Shown here piece after piece: positions 9,126-18,199 of a DNA stretch of 57,591 bases (position 1 is the first letter of the stretch; each line of letters begins with the position of its first letter). The stretch lies in contig NZ_JFYV01000020.1 of the NCBI RefSeq assembly GCF_000632225.1, positions 1-57,591 of the forward strand. Direction: 5' to 3'. The notes under the pieces were generated by a model. That model worked only from the letters and a program-made list of their open reading frames with translations. It was not told the DNA's origin and ran no database searches. The stretch is from Sphingomonas sp. RIT328 (GTDB lineage Bacteria > Pseudomonadota > Alphaproteobacteria > Sphingomonadales > Sphingomonadaceae). The translations under genes were made by a program, and so were the position numbers.

Positions 9126-9950
9126 ATGCTGACCTGGCCCGATCTTACCAGCCGCGCGCGCGGGACGCCCGATGCGACGGTCGCTTATGGCGACGACCCC
9201 TTGCAGGTCGCCGACCTGTGGCGGCCGGCGGGGGACGGGCCGCATCCGGTGGTGGTGATGGTGCATGGCGGCTGCTGGCAGACGAGCATCGCCGATCGCC
9301 GGTTGATGGACTGGGCGGCGGCGGACCTGCGCGCCGCCGGCATCGCGGTGTGGAACATCGACTATCGCGGCGTCGATCGTGCCGGCGGCGGCTATCCCGG
9401 CACCTTCCGCGACGTCGCCGCCGCCGCCGACCGGCTGCGCGACGCGGCCGCCGCCTTCGCGCTCGACCTCCGCGGCGGCGTCGCCATCGGCCATTCCGCG
9501 GGCGGGCATCTCGCCTTGTGGCTCGCCGCGCGCCACCGGCTGAGCCCCGACAGCCCGCTGCACCGCCCGGCCCCGCTCGCGATCGGCACGGTGATCTGCC
9601 TCGGCGGCCTGCCCGATCTCGCCGCGGTCGCCGCCAGCCCCGACAATGGCTGCGGCACCGAGGTGATCGCCCGCCTCGTCGACCCGAGCCGGCCCTCGCC
9701 TTATGCCGATACCTCGCTGCCGCCGCTGCTGCCGATCGACGCGGTGCAGCATCTGGTCAACGGCCGCGAGGACCGGATCGTCCCCCTCCGGCTCGGCGAG
9801 GCCTATGTCGCGCAGGCGCAGGCGGCCGGCGACGACGCCCGGCTCCACACTGTCGCCGACACCGGCCATGTCGAACTGATCACCCCCGGCACCGCCGCCT
9901 GGACGCACGCGCGTGCGCTGGTCGTCGCCGCCGTCGAACGAGACCGCTGA
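9126..9950 (+). CDS. Alpha/beta hydrolase, probable arylformamidase (N-formylkynurenine hydrolysis)
   Basis: The 274-residue protein has the esterase/lipase-like alpha/beta hydrolase pattern: oxyanion motif HGGCWQ (residues 47-52), nucleophile elbow GHSAGG (Ser124), a late acid in NGREDRIVP and a catalytic His in GHVELI. Its stop overlaps the start of kynureninase. That points to hydrolysis of N-formylkynurenine to kynurenine, as in the BNA7-type enzymes, rather than the metal-dependent KynB family. The tryptophan dioxygenase gene is not in the window. A general carboxylesterase role cannot be excluded, and the assignment depends mainly on the neighbour. Confidence 0.75.
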   Translation: MLTWPDLTSRARGTPDATVAYGDDPLQVADLWRPAGDGPHPVVVMVHGGCWQTSIADRRLMDWAAADLRAAGIAVWNIDYRGVDRAGGGYPGTFRDVAAAADRLRDAAAAFALDLRGGVAIGHSAGGHLALWLAARHRLSPDSPLHRPAPLAIGTVICLGGLPDLAAVAASPDNGCGTEVIARLVDPSRPSPYADTSLPPLLPIDAVQHLVNGREDRIVPLRLGEAYVAQAQAAGDDARLHTVADTGHVELITPGTAAWTHARALVVAAVERDR

Positions 9951-11164
9951 TGACCCGCGACGATGCCCGTGCCCTCGACCGCAGCGATCCCCTCGCCGCC
10001 TTCCGCGACCGGTTCGCTTTGCCCGAGGGGGTGATCTACCTCGACGGCAACTCGCTCGGCGTGCTGCCGCGCGCGGTCACGCCCGCGCTTGCCGATACGG
10101 TGACGCGGCAATGGGGCGAGCGGCTGATCCGCAGCTGGAACGAGGGCTGGATCGAGGCGCCGCAGCGGCTCGGCGCCAAGATCGCGCCGCTGATCGGCGC
10201 AGCGGCGGACGAGGTGATCGTCGGCGACACCACCTCGACGCATCTGTTCAAGGCGCTCGTCGCCGCGCTCCGCCACGATCCGGCGCGGCGCACCATCGTC
10301 AGCGAAGCGGGCAATTTCCCCACCGACCTGCATATCGCCGAGGGCGCGGTCGGCTGCGTCCCGGGCGCGACGCTCAAGGTGGTGGCGCGCGACCGGCTCG
10401 CCGCGGCATTGGGCGAGGACACCGCCGTGCTGCTGCTCACCCACGTCCATTACAAGACCGCCGAGCGCTTCGACCTCGCCGACTGGAGCGCGTGCGCGCA
10501 TGCCGCCGGTGCGCTGATGCTGTGGGACCTCAGCCACAGCGTCGGCGCGGTGCCGATCGACCTCGCCGCGGCGGGGGCGGATCTCGCGGTCGGCTGCACC
10601 TATAAATATCTCAACGGCGGCCCCGGTGCGCCGGCCTTCCTCTACGTCGCGCGCCAGTGGCAGGCGGCGCTCGCCAATCCGGTGAGCGGCTGGATGGGCC
10701 ATGCCGAGCCCTTCGCCTTCACCGACGGCTATCGCCCGGCGGAGGGCATGCGCCGCTGGCTGGTCGGCACGCCGTCGATCCTCGCGATGGCGAGCCTCGA
10801 GGCGGCGCTCGACCTGTGGGGCGACATCGACATGGCGCAGGTCGCCGCCAAGAGCGCCGCGCTGTTCGCGATCCTTGCCGAGGCGGGCGCCCCCGCCGGC
10901 CTCGCCTGCGCCACCCCCGCCGATCCGGCGCAGCGCGGCAGCCATATCAGCTTCCGCCACCGCCACGCCTATGCGGTGACGCAGGCGCTGATCGCGCGCG
11001 GCGTGATCGGCGACTTCCGCGCCCCCGACGTCCTGCGGCTCGGACTGACGCCGCTCTACCTCAGCCATGAGGACGTCTGGCGCGCCGGCGCACTGCTGCG
11101 AGAGGTCATCGCCGACGAGGCGTGGCGCGATCCCGCCTATGCGACGCGCAACGCGGTGACGTGA
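9950..11164 (+). CDS. kynU: Kynureninase
   Basis: The 404-residue product is a fold-type I pyridoxal-phosphate enzyme. Visible markers are IYLDGNSLGVLPR near the N-terminus, THVHYKT, the WDLSHSVGA segment with the cofactor-binding Asp, and the Schiff-base lysine K219 in GCTYKYLNGGPG. It cleaves kynurenine to anthranilate and alanine, or 3-hydroxykynurenine to 3-hydroxyanthranilate. The ATG shares a base with the stop of the hydrolase gene, so the two are translationally coupled and probably act in sequence in tryptophan breakdown. The reading frame is open upstream to 8990, but that region is the hydrolase gene in another frame. Confidence 0.92.
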   Translation: MTRDDARALDRSDPLAAFRDRFALPEGVIYLDGNSLGVLPRAVTPALADTVTRQWGERLIRSWNEGWIEAPQRLGAKIAPLIGAAADEVIVGDTTSTHLFKALVAALRHDPARRTIVSEAGNFPTDLHIAEGAVGCVPGATLKVVARDRLAAALGEDTAVLLLTHVHYKTAERFDLADWSACAHAAGALMLWDLSHSVGAVPIDLAAAGADLAVGCTYKYLNGGPGAPAFLYVARQWQAALANPVSGWMGHAEPFAFTDGYRPAEGMRRWLVGTPSILAMASLEAALDLWGDIDMAQVAAKSAALFAILAEAGAPAGLACATPADPAQRGSHISFRHRHAYAVTQALIARGVIGDFRAPDVLRLGLTPLYLSHEDVWRAGALLREVIADEAWRDPAYATRNAVT

Positions 11165-11177
11165 CGCCGCGCCAGCC

Positions 11178-11936
11178 TCAATCGTCGAGGTGGGGGAAGA
11201 TCTGTCCTTGCAGATTGATCGTCAGCTGCAGCGTCAGCGCATGATCCATCTGCCCCCGCGCGCCGCCGCGCGCCGGCCGGAACTGGTTGAGATAGCCGAC
11301 ATCCGCCGTCATCATCTTACCGATCGGCACGACCAGCCCGAAGATGTTGCGCATCCGCTCATAGCCGGCGCGCTGCCCCCAGCGCGTGCTGTTCGGGAGG
11401 TAAAAGCTTTCGTGGCTGACGAACACCGCCCAGCGACCCGTTCCCAGCCGCTGGTTGTAGCGGACCAGCGGCCGGATCCTCACGCCGACCTGCGATCCGC
11501 GCGGATTGAACCGCTCGTCGACCCGGAAGCGGGTGGCGATGGCGCCGAACGTGCCGACGATCTGCTGGCGGATGCGATCCTCGTCGGCGCTGGTATTGCC
11601 GTTATGCGCGCCGACCTTGCGATAGCCGACGCCGAACTCGATCCCCCGCGCCGCCCTGAGGCCGAGCAGCGCGCCGAACTCGGTCTGATACAGCCCGTCC
11701 TGCCGGTCGCTGAACCGTGCGATCTGCTCCAGCGTCACCCGCATGTCGTCGGTGAGCGGCACGTTGGTGTTGATCTGCGTCCACAGCTGCGCGTCCTGCT
11801 GCTGCGCGGATGCGGGGCTGGCGAAACCGCCGAGGGGTGATGCGACGCATAGGCTGCCGACGAGTCGCGTCGCGACGATAAGGTAGGAAAGTCGGGCCAC
11901 GAGGCCGGCGATACCGGGGCAAGTGGCTGATGTCAT
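11178..11936 (-). CDS. DUF2490 protein, probable outer-membrane beta-barrel
   Basis: The 252-residue product begins with a signal peptide ending near ASPASAQQQ, followed by DAQLWTQINTNVPLTDDMRVTLEQIARFSD. That opening, with its LW-T and repeated amphipathic strands with aromatic ends, is typical of the DUF2490 family, thought to be small outer-membrane barrels. Function is unknown. I chose the ATG at 11936 because upstream in-frame starts (to 12134) run across the promoter region of the divergent lipoprotein gene. It is convergent with kynU with a 13-base gap. Confidence 0.75.
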   Translation of the reverse strand: MTSATCPGIAGLVARLSYLIVATRLVGSLCVASPLGGFASPASAQQQDAQLWTQINTNVPLTDDMRVTLEQIARFSDRQDGLYQTEFGALLGLRAARGIEFGVGYRKVGAHNGNTSADEDRIRQQIVGTFGAIATRFRVDERFNPRGSQVGVRIRPLVRYNQRLGTGRWAVFVSHESFYLPNSTRWGQRAGYERMRNIFGLVVPIGKMMTADVGYLNQFRPARGGARGQMDHALTLQLTINLQGQIFPHLDD

Positions 11937-12009
11937 GCGATCGTTTCTTGTCTGCAACGACCTGGCTTGACGGCATCTCCTATCTGATGATGGATATAAG
12001 GCCATTGGG

Positions 12010-12855
12010 ATGGGGACCGTCATGCGTCTTGCAATCGCCGGGATCGGCATCCTCGCGCTCGCGCTGACGGGATGCAGCAAGGCGCCGGGCGGCGGCGGTG
12101 ACGGCGGCCCCGATGTCGGCAACGGTGCCGCCACCGCCGGACTGGCCTTTACCTATTCCTACGGACTGACGTTGCCGGCCCGCAGCATCGCGACGGTGCA
12201 GGAGGCACATGCCGCCGCCTGCGAGGCGCTGGGGTCGGGGCGCTGCCGGATCACCGGGCTCGGCTATACGGTCGATCGCGCCGGTACGGTGTCGGCGGAC
12301 CTGTCGGTCCGCGTCGCCGCCCCGATCGCGCGGCGCTTCGCGCGGGAGGCGGTGACGGCAGCCGAACAGGCCGGCGCGACGCTCACCGGCGCACACATCG
12401 GCGGCGACGATGTCTCGCTCGCGCAAACGGCGGCGACGCGCCAGTCGGAAGAGGCGACCGTCGAGCTCACCCGCATCGATCGTGCGCTCGCCCGCCCTGA
12501 CCTGCCGGCGGCCGAACGCGCTGAACTGCGGAGCCAGCGCGCCGCTGAGACGCAAGCCGCGCGAACCGCCGCCGCGACGCAGGCGGAGGGCGCGGCGAGC
12601 ATCGCCACCGCCCCGGTCAAATTCCACTATGAGGCGGGGCGCGGCAGCGGCTTGCTCAACAGCCTGCGCGACTCCGGCGATACCGCGATCGCATCCGCGA
12701 CGGCGACCGTCACCGCGATAACATGGCTGGTGGCGATGCTCGGACCGCCTTTGCTTTCCCTCGCCGTCGTCGCGTGGCTGTGGCTTTGGCTCGGCGCGCC
12801 GCTGTGGCGCAGGATCGCCGCGACGATGCGGGCGCGCACCGACGAACCCGCATGA
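12010..12855 (+). CDS. DUF4349-like lipoprotein with C-terminal membrane segment
   Basis: The 281-residue product has a lipoprotein signal (LALALTGC, Cys22) followed by a Gly-rich linker, a folded part (about 45-140), a coiled-coil-prone Ala/Glu/Arg region (about 145-200) and a C-terminal hydrophobic segment (about 235-265) ending in a basic tail. Lipid anchor at one end and a membrane span at the other, with a coiled coil between, is the layout of DUF4349 proteins, whose role is not known. The segment VKFHYEAG before the last span also fits. A second ATG at 12022 would leave the signal intact. The gene is divergent from the DUF2490 gene. Confidence 0.7.
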   Translation: MGTVMRLAIAGIGILALALTGCSKAPGGGGDGGPDVGNGAATAGLAFTYSYGLTLPARSIATVQEAHAAACEALGSGRCRITGLGYTVDRAGTVSADLSVRVAAPIARRFAREAVTAAEQAGATLTGAHIGGDDVSLAQTAATRQSEEATVELTRIDRALARPDLPAAERAELRSQRAAETQAARTAAATQAEGAASIATAPVKFHYEAGRGSGLLNSLRDSGDTAIASATATVTAITWLVAMLGPPLLSLAVVAWLWLWLGAPLWRRIAATMRARTDEPA

Positions 12856-12907
12856 TCCCTGCCGATTGCGCCTCCGCCCCCAGTCCCTTATAGGCGCGCC
12901 ATTCCGG

Positions 12908-12938
12908 CCCCGGCGCGCGAACCCTCGCGCCGCCGGGG
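12908..12938 (+). terminator. Strong hairpin between the lipoprotein gene and purC
   Basis: Twelve GC-rich base pairs with one bulge close on the six-base loop aaccct. A loose pyrimidine tract (ctgctctattt) follows instead of a proper T run. It could end the upstream transcript or fold in the purC leader. No match to a known riboswitch was seen. Confidence 0.4.
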
Positions 12939-12963
12939 CTGCTCTATTTCAGGGGACACGCGC

Positions 12964-13743
12964 ATGGCTCGGCGCCGCCAGATCTACGAAGGCAAGGCCA
13001 AGATCCTGTACGAGGGCCCCGAGCCCGGCACGCTGATCCAGTATTTCAAGGACGACGCCACCGCGTTCAACGCCCAGAAAAAGGGCACGATCAACGGCAA
13101 GGGCGTGCTCAACAACCGGATCAGCGAGCATATCTTCACGATGCTCGACGCGATCGGGGTGCCGACGCACTTCATCCGCCGGCTCAACATGCGCGAGCAG
13201 CTGATCCGCCAGGTCGAGATCGTGCCGATCGAGGTCGTCGTGCGCAACGTCGCCGCCGGCTCGCTGTCGAAGCGGCTCGGGATCGAGGAGGGCGTCAAGC
13301 TGCCCCGCACGATCATCGAATATTATTACAAGGACGATGCGCTCGGCGATCCGATGATCACCGACGAGCATATCGCCGCCTTCGGCTGGGCGAGCCAGGA
13401 GGAGATGCACGACATCGCCGACCTCGCGATCCGCGTGAACGACTTCCTCAGCGGCCTGTTCGCCGGCGTCGGCATCCGCCTGGTCGACTTCAAGCTCGAA
13501 TTCGGCCGCATCTGGGACAATGACTTCGGCCGGATCATCCTCGCCGACGAGATCAGCCCCGACGGCTGCCGGCTGTGGGACATCGACACCAACGAGAAGA
13601 TGGACAAGGACCGCTTCCGCCGCGATCTCGGCGGCGAGGCGGAGGCCTATCAGGAGGTCGCGCGCCGGCTCGGCCTGCTGCCCGAGGGCGAGGACGGCGC
13701 GGTGCTCGACCTCGACAGCCATCGCAAGCGGCGTGGCAAGTAA
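12964..13743 (+). CDS. purC: SAICAR synthetase
   Basis: The 259-residue product catalyses the ATP-dependent joining of CAIR and aspartate in purine synthesis. It shows [19 protein letters not shown] (ATP-binding start), [14 protein letters not shown], the [12 protein letters not shown] helix, [15 protein letters not shown], and DFKLEFGR with [12 protein letters not shown] near the C-terminus, all in family order and length. An AGGGGA ribosome-binding sequence lies just upstream. It is followed after 17 bases by purS and then purQ, so it probably forms one operon with the first two parts of FGAM synthase. purL is not in the window. Confidence 0.96.
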   Translation: MARRRQIYEGKAKILYEGPEPGTLIQYFKDDATAFNAQKKGTINGKGVLNNRISEHIFTMLDAIGVPTHFIRRLNMREQLIRQVEIVPIEVVVRNVAAGSLSKRLGIEEGVKLPRTIIEYYYKDDALGDPMITDEHIAAFGWASQEEMHDIADLAIRVNDFLSGLFAGVGIRLVDFKLEFGRIWDNDFGRIILADEISPDGCRLWDIDTNEKMDKDRFRRDLGGEAEAYQEVARRLGLLPEGEDGAVLDLDSHRKRRGK

Positions 13744-13760
13744 CGGCTGGGGAACATAAG

Positions 13761-13991
13761 ATGAAACTGCGTATCTTCGTGACGCTCAAGCCCGGCGTGC
13801 TCGATCCCCAGGGCCGCGCCATCCATCATGCGCTCGGCAGCCTCGGCTTCGCAGGCGTCGAGGACGTCCGCGCCGGCAAGATGTTCGAGCTCGAGGTCGC
13901 CGACGCGACCGACGATGCGGCGATCGACGGCATGTGCCGCCAGCTGCTCGCCAATACGGTGATCGAAAACTATCGCGTGGAGCGCGTCTGA
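13761..13991 (+). CDS. purS: FGAM synthase subunit PurS
   Basis: The 76-residue product begins [20 protein letters not shown], the signature of PurS, the small bridging subunit that lets PurQ and small-type PurL work together in making formylglycinamidine ribonucleotide. [16 protein letters not shown] and the C-terminal YRVERV strand complete the ferredoxin-like fold. The start ATG at 13761 is preceded by a ggggaa stretch. It lies 17 bases after purC and one base before purQ, which supports co-expression and a 1:1 complex. Confidence 0.95.
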   Translation: MKLRIFVTLKPGVLDPQGRAIHHALGSLGFAGVEDVRAGKMFELEVADATDDAAIDGMCRQLLANTVIENYRVERV

Positions 13992-13992
13992 C

Positions 13993-14661
13993 ATGAAAAC
14001 CGCGGTCGTCGTCTTCCCCGGCTCCAATTGCGACCGCGACCTTGCGGTGGCGCTGGAGACCGTCACCGGCGTCGCGCCGACGATGGTCTGGCACGGCGAC
14101 AGCGACCTGCCCGACGGCATCGGCCTCGTCGCGGTGCCCGGCGGCTTCTCCTATGGCGATTACCTGCGCTCGGGCGCGATCGCGGCGCGCTCGCCGATCA
14201 TGCGCGCGATCGTCGAGCAGGCGGGGCGCGGATTGCCGGTGCTCGGCGTGTGCAACGGCTTCCAGGTGCTGACCGAGGCGGGGCTGCTGCCCGGCGCGCT
14301 GATGCGCAACGCCGGGCTCGACTTCGTCTGCCGCGACGTCGCGCTCACCGTCGCCAATGCGCAGACCGCCTTCACCAGCCGCTATGACGCGGGCGAGACG
14401 ATCCGCGTCCCCGTCGCGCATCACGACGGCAATTACTTCGCCGACGCCGAGACGCTCGACCGGCTCGAAGGCGAAGGCCGCGTCGCCTTCCGCTATGGCG
14501 AATCGGTCAACGGCTCGGCGCGCGACATCGCCGGCGTGCTCAACGCCGCCGGCAACGTGCTCGGCATGATGCCGCACCCGGAACGCAAGATCGAGGCGGC
14601 GCACGGCGGCAGCGACGGCCGCCGCCTGTTCGAAGGCGTGCTCGAGACGATCGGGGCATAA
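13993..14661 (+). CDS. purQ: FGAM synthase glutaminase subunit PurQ
   Basis: The 222-residue product is a class I glutamine amidotransferase. The N-terminal [14 protein letters not shown] and [14 protein letters not shown] match PurQ. The nucleophile is Cys87 in [12 protein letters not shown], and the His/Glu of the triad sit in [10 protein letters not shown] near the C-terminus. It delivers ammonia from glutamine to PurL. The gene starts directly after purS. No clear terminator was found after it. The 471 bases to the next gene hold a repeat element and no coding sequence I can support. Confidence 0.96.
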   Translation: MKTAVVVFPGSNCDRDLAVALETVTGVAPTMVWHGDSDLPDGIGLVAVPGGFSYGDYLRSGAIAARSPIMRAIVEQAGRGLPVLGVCNGFQVLTEAGLLPGALMRNAGLDFVCRDVALTVANAQTAFTSRYDAGETIRVPVAHHDGNYFADAETLDRLEGEGRVAFRYGESVNGSARDIAGVLNAAGNVLGMMPHPERKIEAAHGGSDGRRLFEGVLETIGA

Positions 14662-14792
14662 GCGCGCCGCCGGTGGTGTCCCCCCGCCTGTCCCGTGCGC
14701 CCCGCCACCCGGGACCAGTTCCGGGGTCCACTTGGCGGCGAGCGCAAAGGCTTACGATACGGCCCGACCGGTAGACGCGATCTCATTGGTTG

Positions 14793-14914
14793 TGCGCAGA
14801 GGCGCGGAGGACGCAGAGATGTCGCGTGTCGGTCGATCGTGGTCCTGTCATCCTCGGGTCCGTTGAACCGCATGCATGCGTGGCAAGCGTGACCGCCTCT
14901 GCGCCTCTGCGCGA
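14793..14914. repeat. GC-rich inverted-repeat element, type 1 copy
   Basis: It has left end tgcgcagaggcgcggagg and right end cgcctctgcgcctctgcgcg (14894-14913). The interior gagatgtcgcg and cgtggtcctgtcatcc motifs match those of the element at 2318 in the same order. It sits in the gene-free stretch 14662-15132 between purQ and the convergent transporter gene. Nothing else was recognised in that stretch. Confidence 0.65.
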
Positions 14915-15132
14915 ATAAATCTCCGCAGTTCAAAGCCTTGGCGCGAGCCATGCCGAACGACGGCGTGGCACCGGGCTATCGACCTCGCGACGCTGTCCTA
15001 CACGCCCCGCACCCGCTATACCCGCCGCCGGCTCTTCCGCACCCTCGATCCATCATCCCCGAAATCGAAACGATAGGGCCCGATCGTTTCCGTCAAGGTG
15101 TCCAAACTGTCCATGTCGGGACCGCCGCGCGA

Positions 15133-15873
15133 TCACACCCCGGTGCGGAACGGCGTGAAGTCCGTCCCCCGGTCGTAGACATCGACGCCCTCGGCGCGTT
15201 TGAGCGCGCCGACGACGACATAGGTCAGCGGCGTCAGGATCACCTCCCACGCCACCTTGAGCGCCCATTGCGTCAGCATCACCGTCACCACCAGCGCCGG
15301 CGTGAACCCGGCGGCGCCGAGGAAGGCGAGCGGGTAGAAGATCAGGCTGTCGACGCCCTCGCCGAGGATCGTCGAGCCGATCGTCCGCATCCACAGATGC
15401 CGGCCGCCGCTCCACACCTTCATCCGCGCCATGACATAGGAATTGACGAACTCGCCGGCCCAGAAGGCGCAGACGCTGGCGAGGACGATGCGCGGCACCT
15501 GGCCGAAGATCGTCGCATAGGCGGCCTGATTGCCCCAGCTCGGCGCCGGCGGCAGCGCGACGACCACCCAGCTCATCAGCGCCATGAACACCACCGCGGC
15601 GGTCCCCGCCCAGATCACCCGGCGCGCCCGCGCATAGCCATAGACTTCGGTGAGCACGTCGCCGATCACGTAGCTGACCGGAAAGAACAGAATGCCCGCG
15701 CCGAACGGCCACGGCCCGATGCCCGGCAGCACGATCTGCGCGACCTTGCCCGCGCCGATGACGTTGGACAGCAGCAGGATGGCGACGAACGCCGCCATGA
15801 CGACATCATAATAGCGGAACGCCTGCCCGCGCACCGCCGCCGCCTCGACCGCCGCTTCGCTCGACCTGCCCAT
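15133..15873 (-). CDS. Queuosine precursor transporter (YhhQ family)
   Basis: The 246-residue integral membrane protein has about six hydrophobic segments. Diagnostic stretches are LLLSNVIGAGKVAQI, ILFFPVSYVIGDVLTEVYGY, SVCAFWAGEFVNSYVMARMK and the GSTILGEGVDSLIFYPLAF region with its acidic residues in membrane segments. These match the YhhQ/QPTR family, which imports preQ0 or preQ1 for making queuosine-modified tRNA. The start ATG is followed by a soluble N-terminus of about 20 residues. It is a single-gene unit, convergent with purQ, with its start 58 bases from the oppositely oriented tRNA-Arg. Confidence 0.88.
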   Translation of the reverse strand: MGRSSEAAVEAAAVRGQAFRYYDVVMAAFVAILLLSNVIGAGKVAQIVLPGIGPWPFGAGILFFPVSYVIGDVLTEVYGYARARRVIWAGTAAVVFMALMSWVVVALPPAPSWGNQAAYATIFGQVPRIVLASVCAFWAGEFVNSYVMARMKVWSGGRHLWMRTIGSTILGEGVDSLIFYPLAFLGAAGFTPALVVTVMLTQWALKVAWEVILTPLTYVVVGALKRAEGVDVYDRGTDFTPFRTGV

Positions 15874-15931
15874 GGCGCCGTTATATGGCGGTTCCCGTAT
15901 CGCGCAAAGCGCGCTAATCGGACGCCGGCGC

Positions 15932-16008
15932 GCGCCCGTAGCTCAGATGGATAGAGCACGAGCCTTCTAAGCTTGTGGCCGCTGGTTCGAATCCAGCCGG
16001 GCGCGCCA
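15932..16008 (+). tRNA. tRNA-Arg (anticodon UCU), CCA encoded
   Basis: A full cloverleaf can be drawn. The acceptor stem gcgcccg pairs with cgggcgc at 15998-16004. The D arm is gctcagatggatagagc. The anticodon stem cgagc/gcttg carries loop cttctaa with anticodon tct at 15966-15968. The T arm is gctgg-ttcgaat-ccagc. The discriminator base is G and the terminal CCA is encoded. UCU reads AGA and AGG, which are rare codons in GC-rich genomes such as this one. Confidence 0.97.
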
Positions 16009-16107
16009 AGGCTCCGGCGTAGCGCGACAACCGGCGCGCCGGCCCGGCTGGCAGCCGCCTCCCCGCCCCGTCATCCCCATGTTACATAGCGCGTGTAGCG
16101 CAGCGTC

Positions 16108-18183
16108 ATGCCGCCGACTCAGGACCGCCGCAGCTTCATCCGCGCAATGCTCGCGAGCGCCGGTGCCGCCGCCGCATCGACGTCGGCGATCGCGCGGGCG
16201 CTCGAACTGCCCGGCCAGCATCGCTTCGGCAGCATCGGCGATGTCGAGCATGTCGTCGTCCTCACCCAGGAAAACCGCGCCTTCGACCATTATTTCGGGA
16301 CGATGCGCGGCGTGCGCGGCTTCGGTGACCGCTTCGTCGTGCCCGCGCCGCCGCTGGCCGCCGCGCCGAAGCGCACCGTGCTGCTCCAGCCGAACGAACA
16401 GGATGGCGCCGCGCCGGCGCTGATCGCGCCGTTCCGCCTCGATACGACGACCGATTTCCGCCTCTACCGGCCGCTCGGCACGCCGCACGGCTTCACCGAC
16501 AGTCAGGCGGCATGGGACAATGGCCGGATGGGGGCGTGGACGCAGGCCAAGCACAATCACGCCATGGCGCATTTTACCCGCGCCGACCTGCCCTTCCAAT
16601 ATGCGCTCGCCGAGGCGTTCACGCTGTGCGATGCCTATCATTGCGCGATGCACCTGTGCACCAACCCCAACCGGCTGTTCGTCTGGACCGGGACGCACGA
16701 TCCCGAGGGGCGCGGCCATGGGCCGGTGATCGACAACGAATATGATACGCTCGCCGCCGATCCCTACGGCCATGGCGGCTATCGCTGGACGACCTATCCC
16801 GAACGGCTGCTCGCCGCCGGGATCGGCTTCCAGATCTATCAGGACATGGCGGACAATTTCTCCGACAATCCGCTGGTCGGCTTCCGCCGCTATCGCGATG
16901 CCGCGGGCGGCACCGGCATGAGCCCGGCCGATGCGCTGCTGGCGCGGCGGACGGTGACGACGCGCTCGCTCGACGATCTGCGCGGTGACGTGCTTGCCAG
17001 GCGGCTGCCGCAGGTATCATGGGTGATCGCACCGGCGGCGCTGTCCGAACATCCCGGCGCGTCGACGCCGTTGCAGGGCGGCGACTATGTCGCGCAGGTG
17101 CTGGCGGCGCTCACCGCCGATGCCGATGTCTGGGCGCGCACCGTGCTGCTGATCAACTTCGACGAGAATGACGGCCTGTTCGATCATATTCCGCCGCCCG
17201 CGCCGCCCGCGCGGATCGACGGCCGGGCGATCGGCGGCAGCGACATCGCCGCCGACGACGAATATCACCGCCTGCCGCAGGCCCCGGCCGACGCCGCCTA
17301 TCGGAATCGCCCCTATGGCCTCGGCATGCGCGTGCCGCTCTACGTCGTCTCGCCGTGGAGCAAGGGCGGCTTCGTCGCCTCCGAAGTGTTCGACCATACC
17401 AGCATCCTTCGCTTCCTCGAGGCGCGGTTCGGCGTGCGTGAGCCCAATATCAGCGCGTGGCGGCGCGCGGTGTGCGGCGATCTGACCAGCTGTTTCGACT
17501 TCACCGCGCCCGACGTGACGCGCTTCATGGCGACGCTGCCCGCCACCGCCGCCGCCGCGGCCCGCGCCGCGCAGTTGAAGGAGGTGCCGCCGCCGCTGCC
17601 CGACACGCCCGAGGTGCCGGTGCAGGAGCCCGGCGTCCGCCCGCGCCGCGCCACGCCCTATCGGCTCGATGCGGAGGTGACGGCGCAGACGCTGCGGCTG
17701 ATCAACCGCTCGGCGGCGCGGGCGGTGGTCTTCCACGTCTATGACGCGGCGGACGCCGCGCGGCTACCGGCCCGCTACACCGTCGCCGCGGGCAGCAGCG
17801 CCGCGCATCCGCTGCCGCCGGACGGCGCGGCGCTCGATCTGTTCGTGATCGGACCGGATGGCTTCCACCGCCGCCTCGCCGGGCGCGCCGGCATCTTCTC
17901 GGTCGCGATCACCGGCGAAACGCTGACGCTCGCCAACCACAGCGACAGCGTACAGACGATCGACATGCAGGATGCGGCCTATGGCGCGCCGCCGCGCGCG
18001 ATCACCCTGCCGGCGCGGGGCGCGCAGCGGCTGACGCTCGATCTGACCGCCAGCCACGGCTGGTATGATCGCCGCTTCGCCGCAGACGGGCAGGTCTGGC
18101 GGATCGCCGGCCAGAGCGGCGCGGGCGGCTATTCCGACCCTGCGCTCGGCGGTGCCGGCGCGCTGCGGGTTGCGGCCGCCTAG
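16108..18183 (+). CDS. Phosphocholine-specific phospholipase C, Tat-exported
   Basis: The 691-residue product has a twin-arginine signal (DRRSFIRAML, residues 6-15) and hydrophobic stretch to about 33, so it is exported folded. The catalytic phosphoesterase domain (about 45-430) shows QENRAFDHYFGTMRGVRGFG, the AMHLCTNPNRLFVWTGT segment and LINFDENDGLFDHIPPP, the pattern of the non-haemolytic/haemolytic PlcN/PlcH family. Two repeats of the C-terminal DUF756-type beta domain follow (about 510-600 and 605-690). It cleaves phosphatidylcholine or sphingomyelin to phosphocholine and a diacylglycerol or ceramide. It is convergent with the ROK regulator 16 bases away and close to a TonB receptor and GDPD, which suggests a phosphorus- or headgroup-scavenging role. 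Confidence 0.92.
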   Translation: MPPTQDRRSFIRAMLASAGAAAASTSAIARALELPGQHRFGSIGDVEHVVVLTQENRAFDHYFGTMRGVRGFGDRFVVPAPPLAAAPKRTVLLQPNEQDGAAPALIAPFRLDTTTDFRLYRPLGTPHGFTDSQAAWDNGRMGAWTQAKHNHAMAHFTRADLPFQYALAEAFTLCDAYHCAMHLCTNPNRLFVWTGTHDPEGRGHGPVIDNEYDTLAADPYGHGGYRWTTYPERLLAAGIGFQIYQDMADNFSDNPLVGFRRYRDAAGGTGMSPADALLARRTVTTRSLDDLRGDVLARRLPQVSWVIAPAALSEHPGASTPLQGGDYVAQVLAALTADADVWARTVLLINFDENDGLFDHIPPPAPPARIDGRAIGGSDIAADDEYHRLPQAPADAAYRNRPYGLGMRVPLYVVSPWSKGGFVASEVFDHTSILRFLEARFGVREPNISAWRRAVCGDLTSCFDFTAPDVTRFMATLPATAAAAARAAQLKEVPPPLPDTPEVPVQEPGVRPRRATPYRLDAEVTAQTLRLINRSAARAVVFHVYDAADAARLPARYTVAAGSSAAHPLPPDGAALDLFVIGPDGFHRRLAGRAGIFSVAITGETLTLANHSDSVQTIDMQDAAYGAPPRAITLPARGAQRLTLDLTASHGWYDRRFAADGQVWRIAGQSGAGGYSDPALGGAGALRVAAA

Positions 18184-18199
18184 CCGCCGAGCGGCAGGG

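Noticed and set aside
8990..9949. Possible N-terminal extension of kynureninase making a 724-residue fusion
   Set aside because: This stretch is the alpha/beta hydrolase gene in another frame; the kynureninase start overlaps the hydrolase stop in the usual coupled way.
12856..12963. A purine riboswitch or other leader control before purC
   Set aside because: There is one strong hairpin but no match to the conserved cores of known purine-type or ZTP riboswitches that I can recognise.
14938..15954. A 338-codon plus-strand frame opposite the queuosine-precursor transporter
   Set aside because: The transporter has clear membrane segments and family motifs on the minus strand; the plus-strand product is a His/Arg/Asp-rich shadow.
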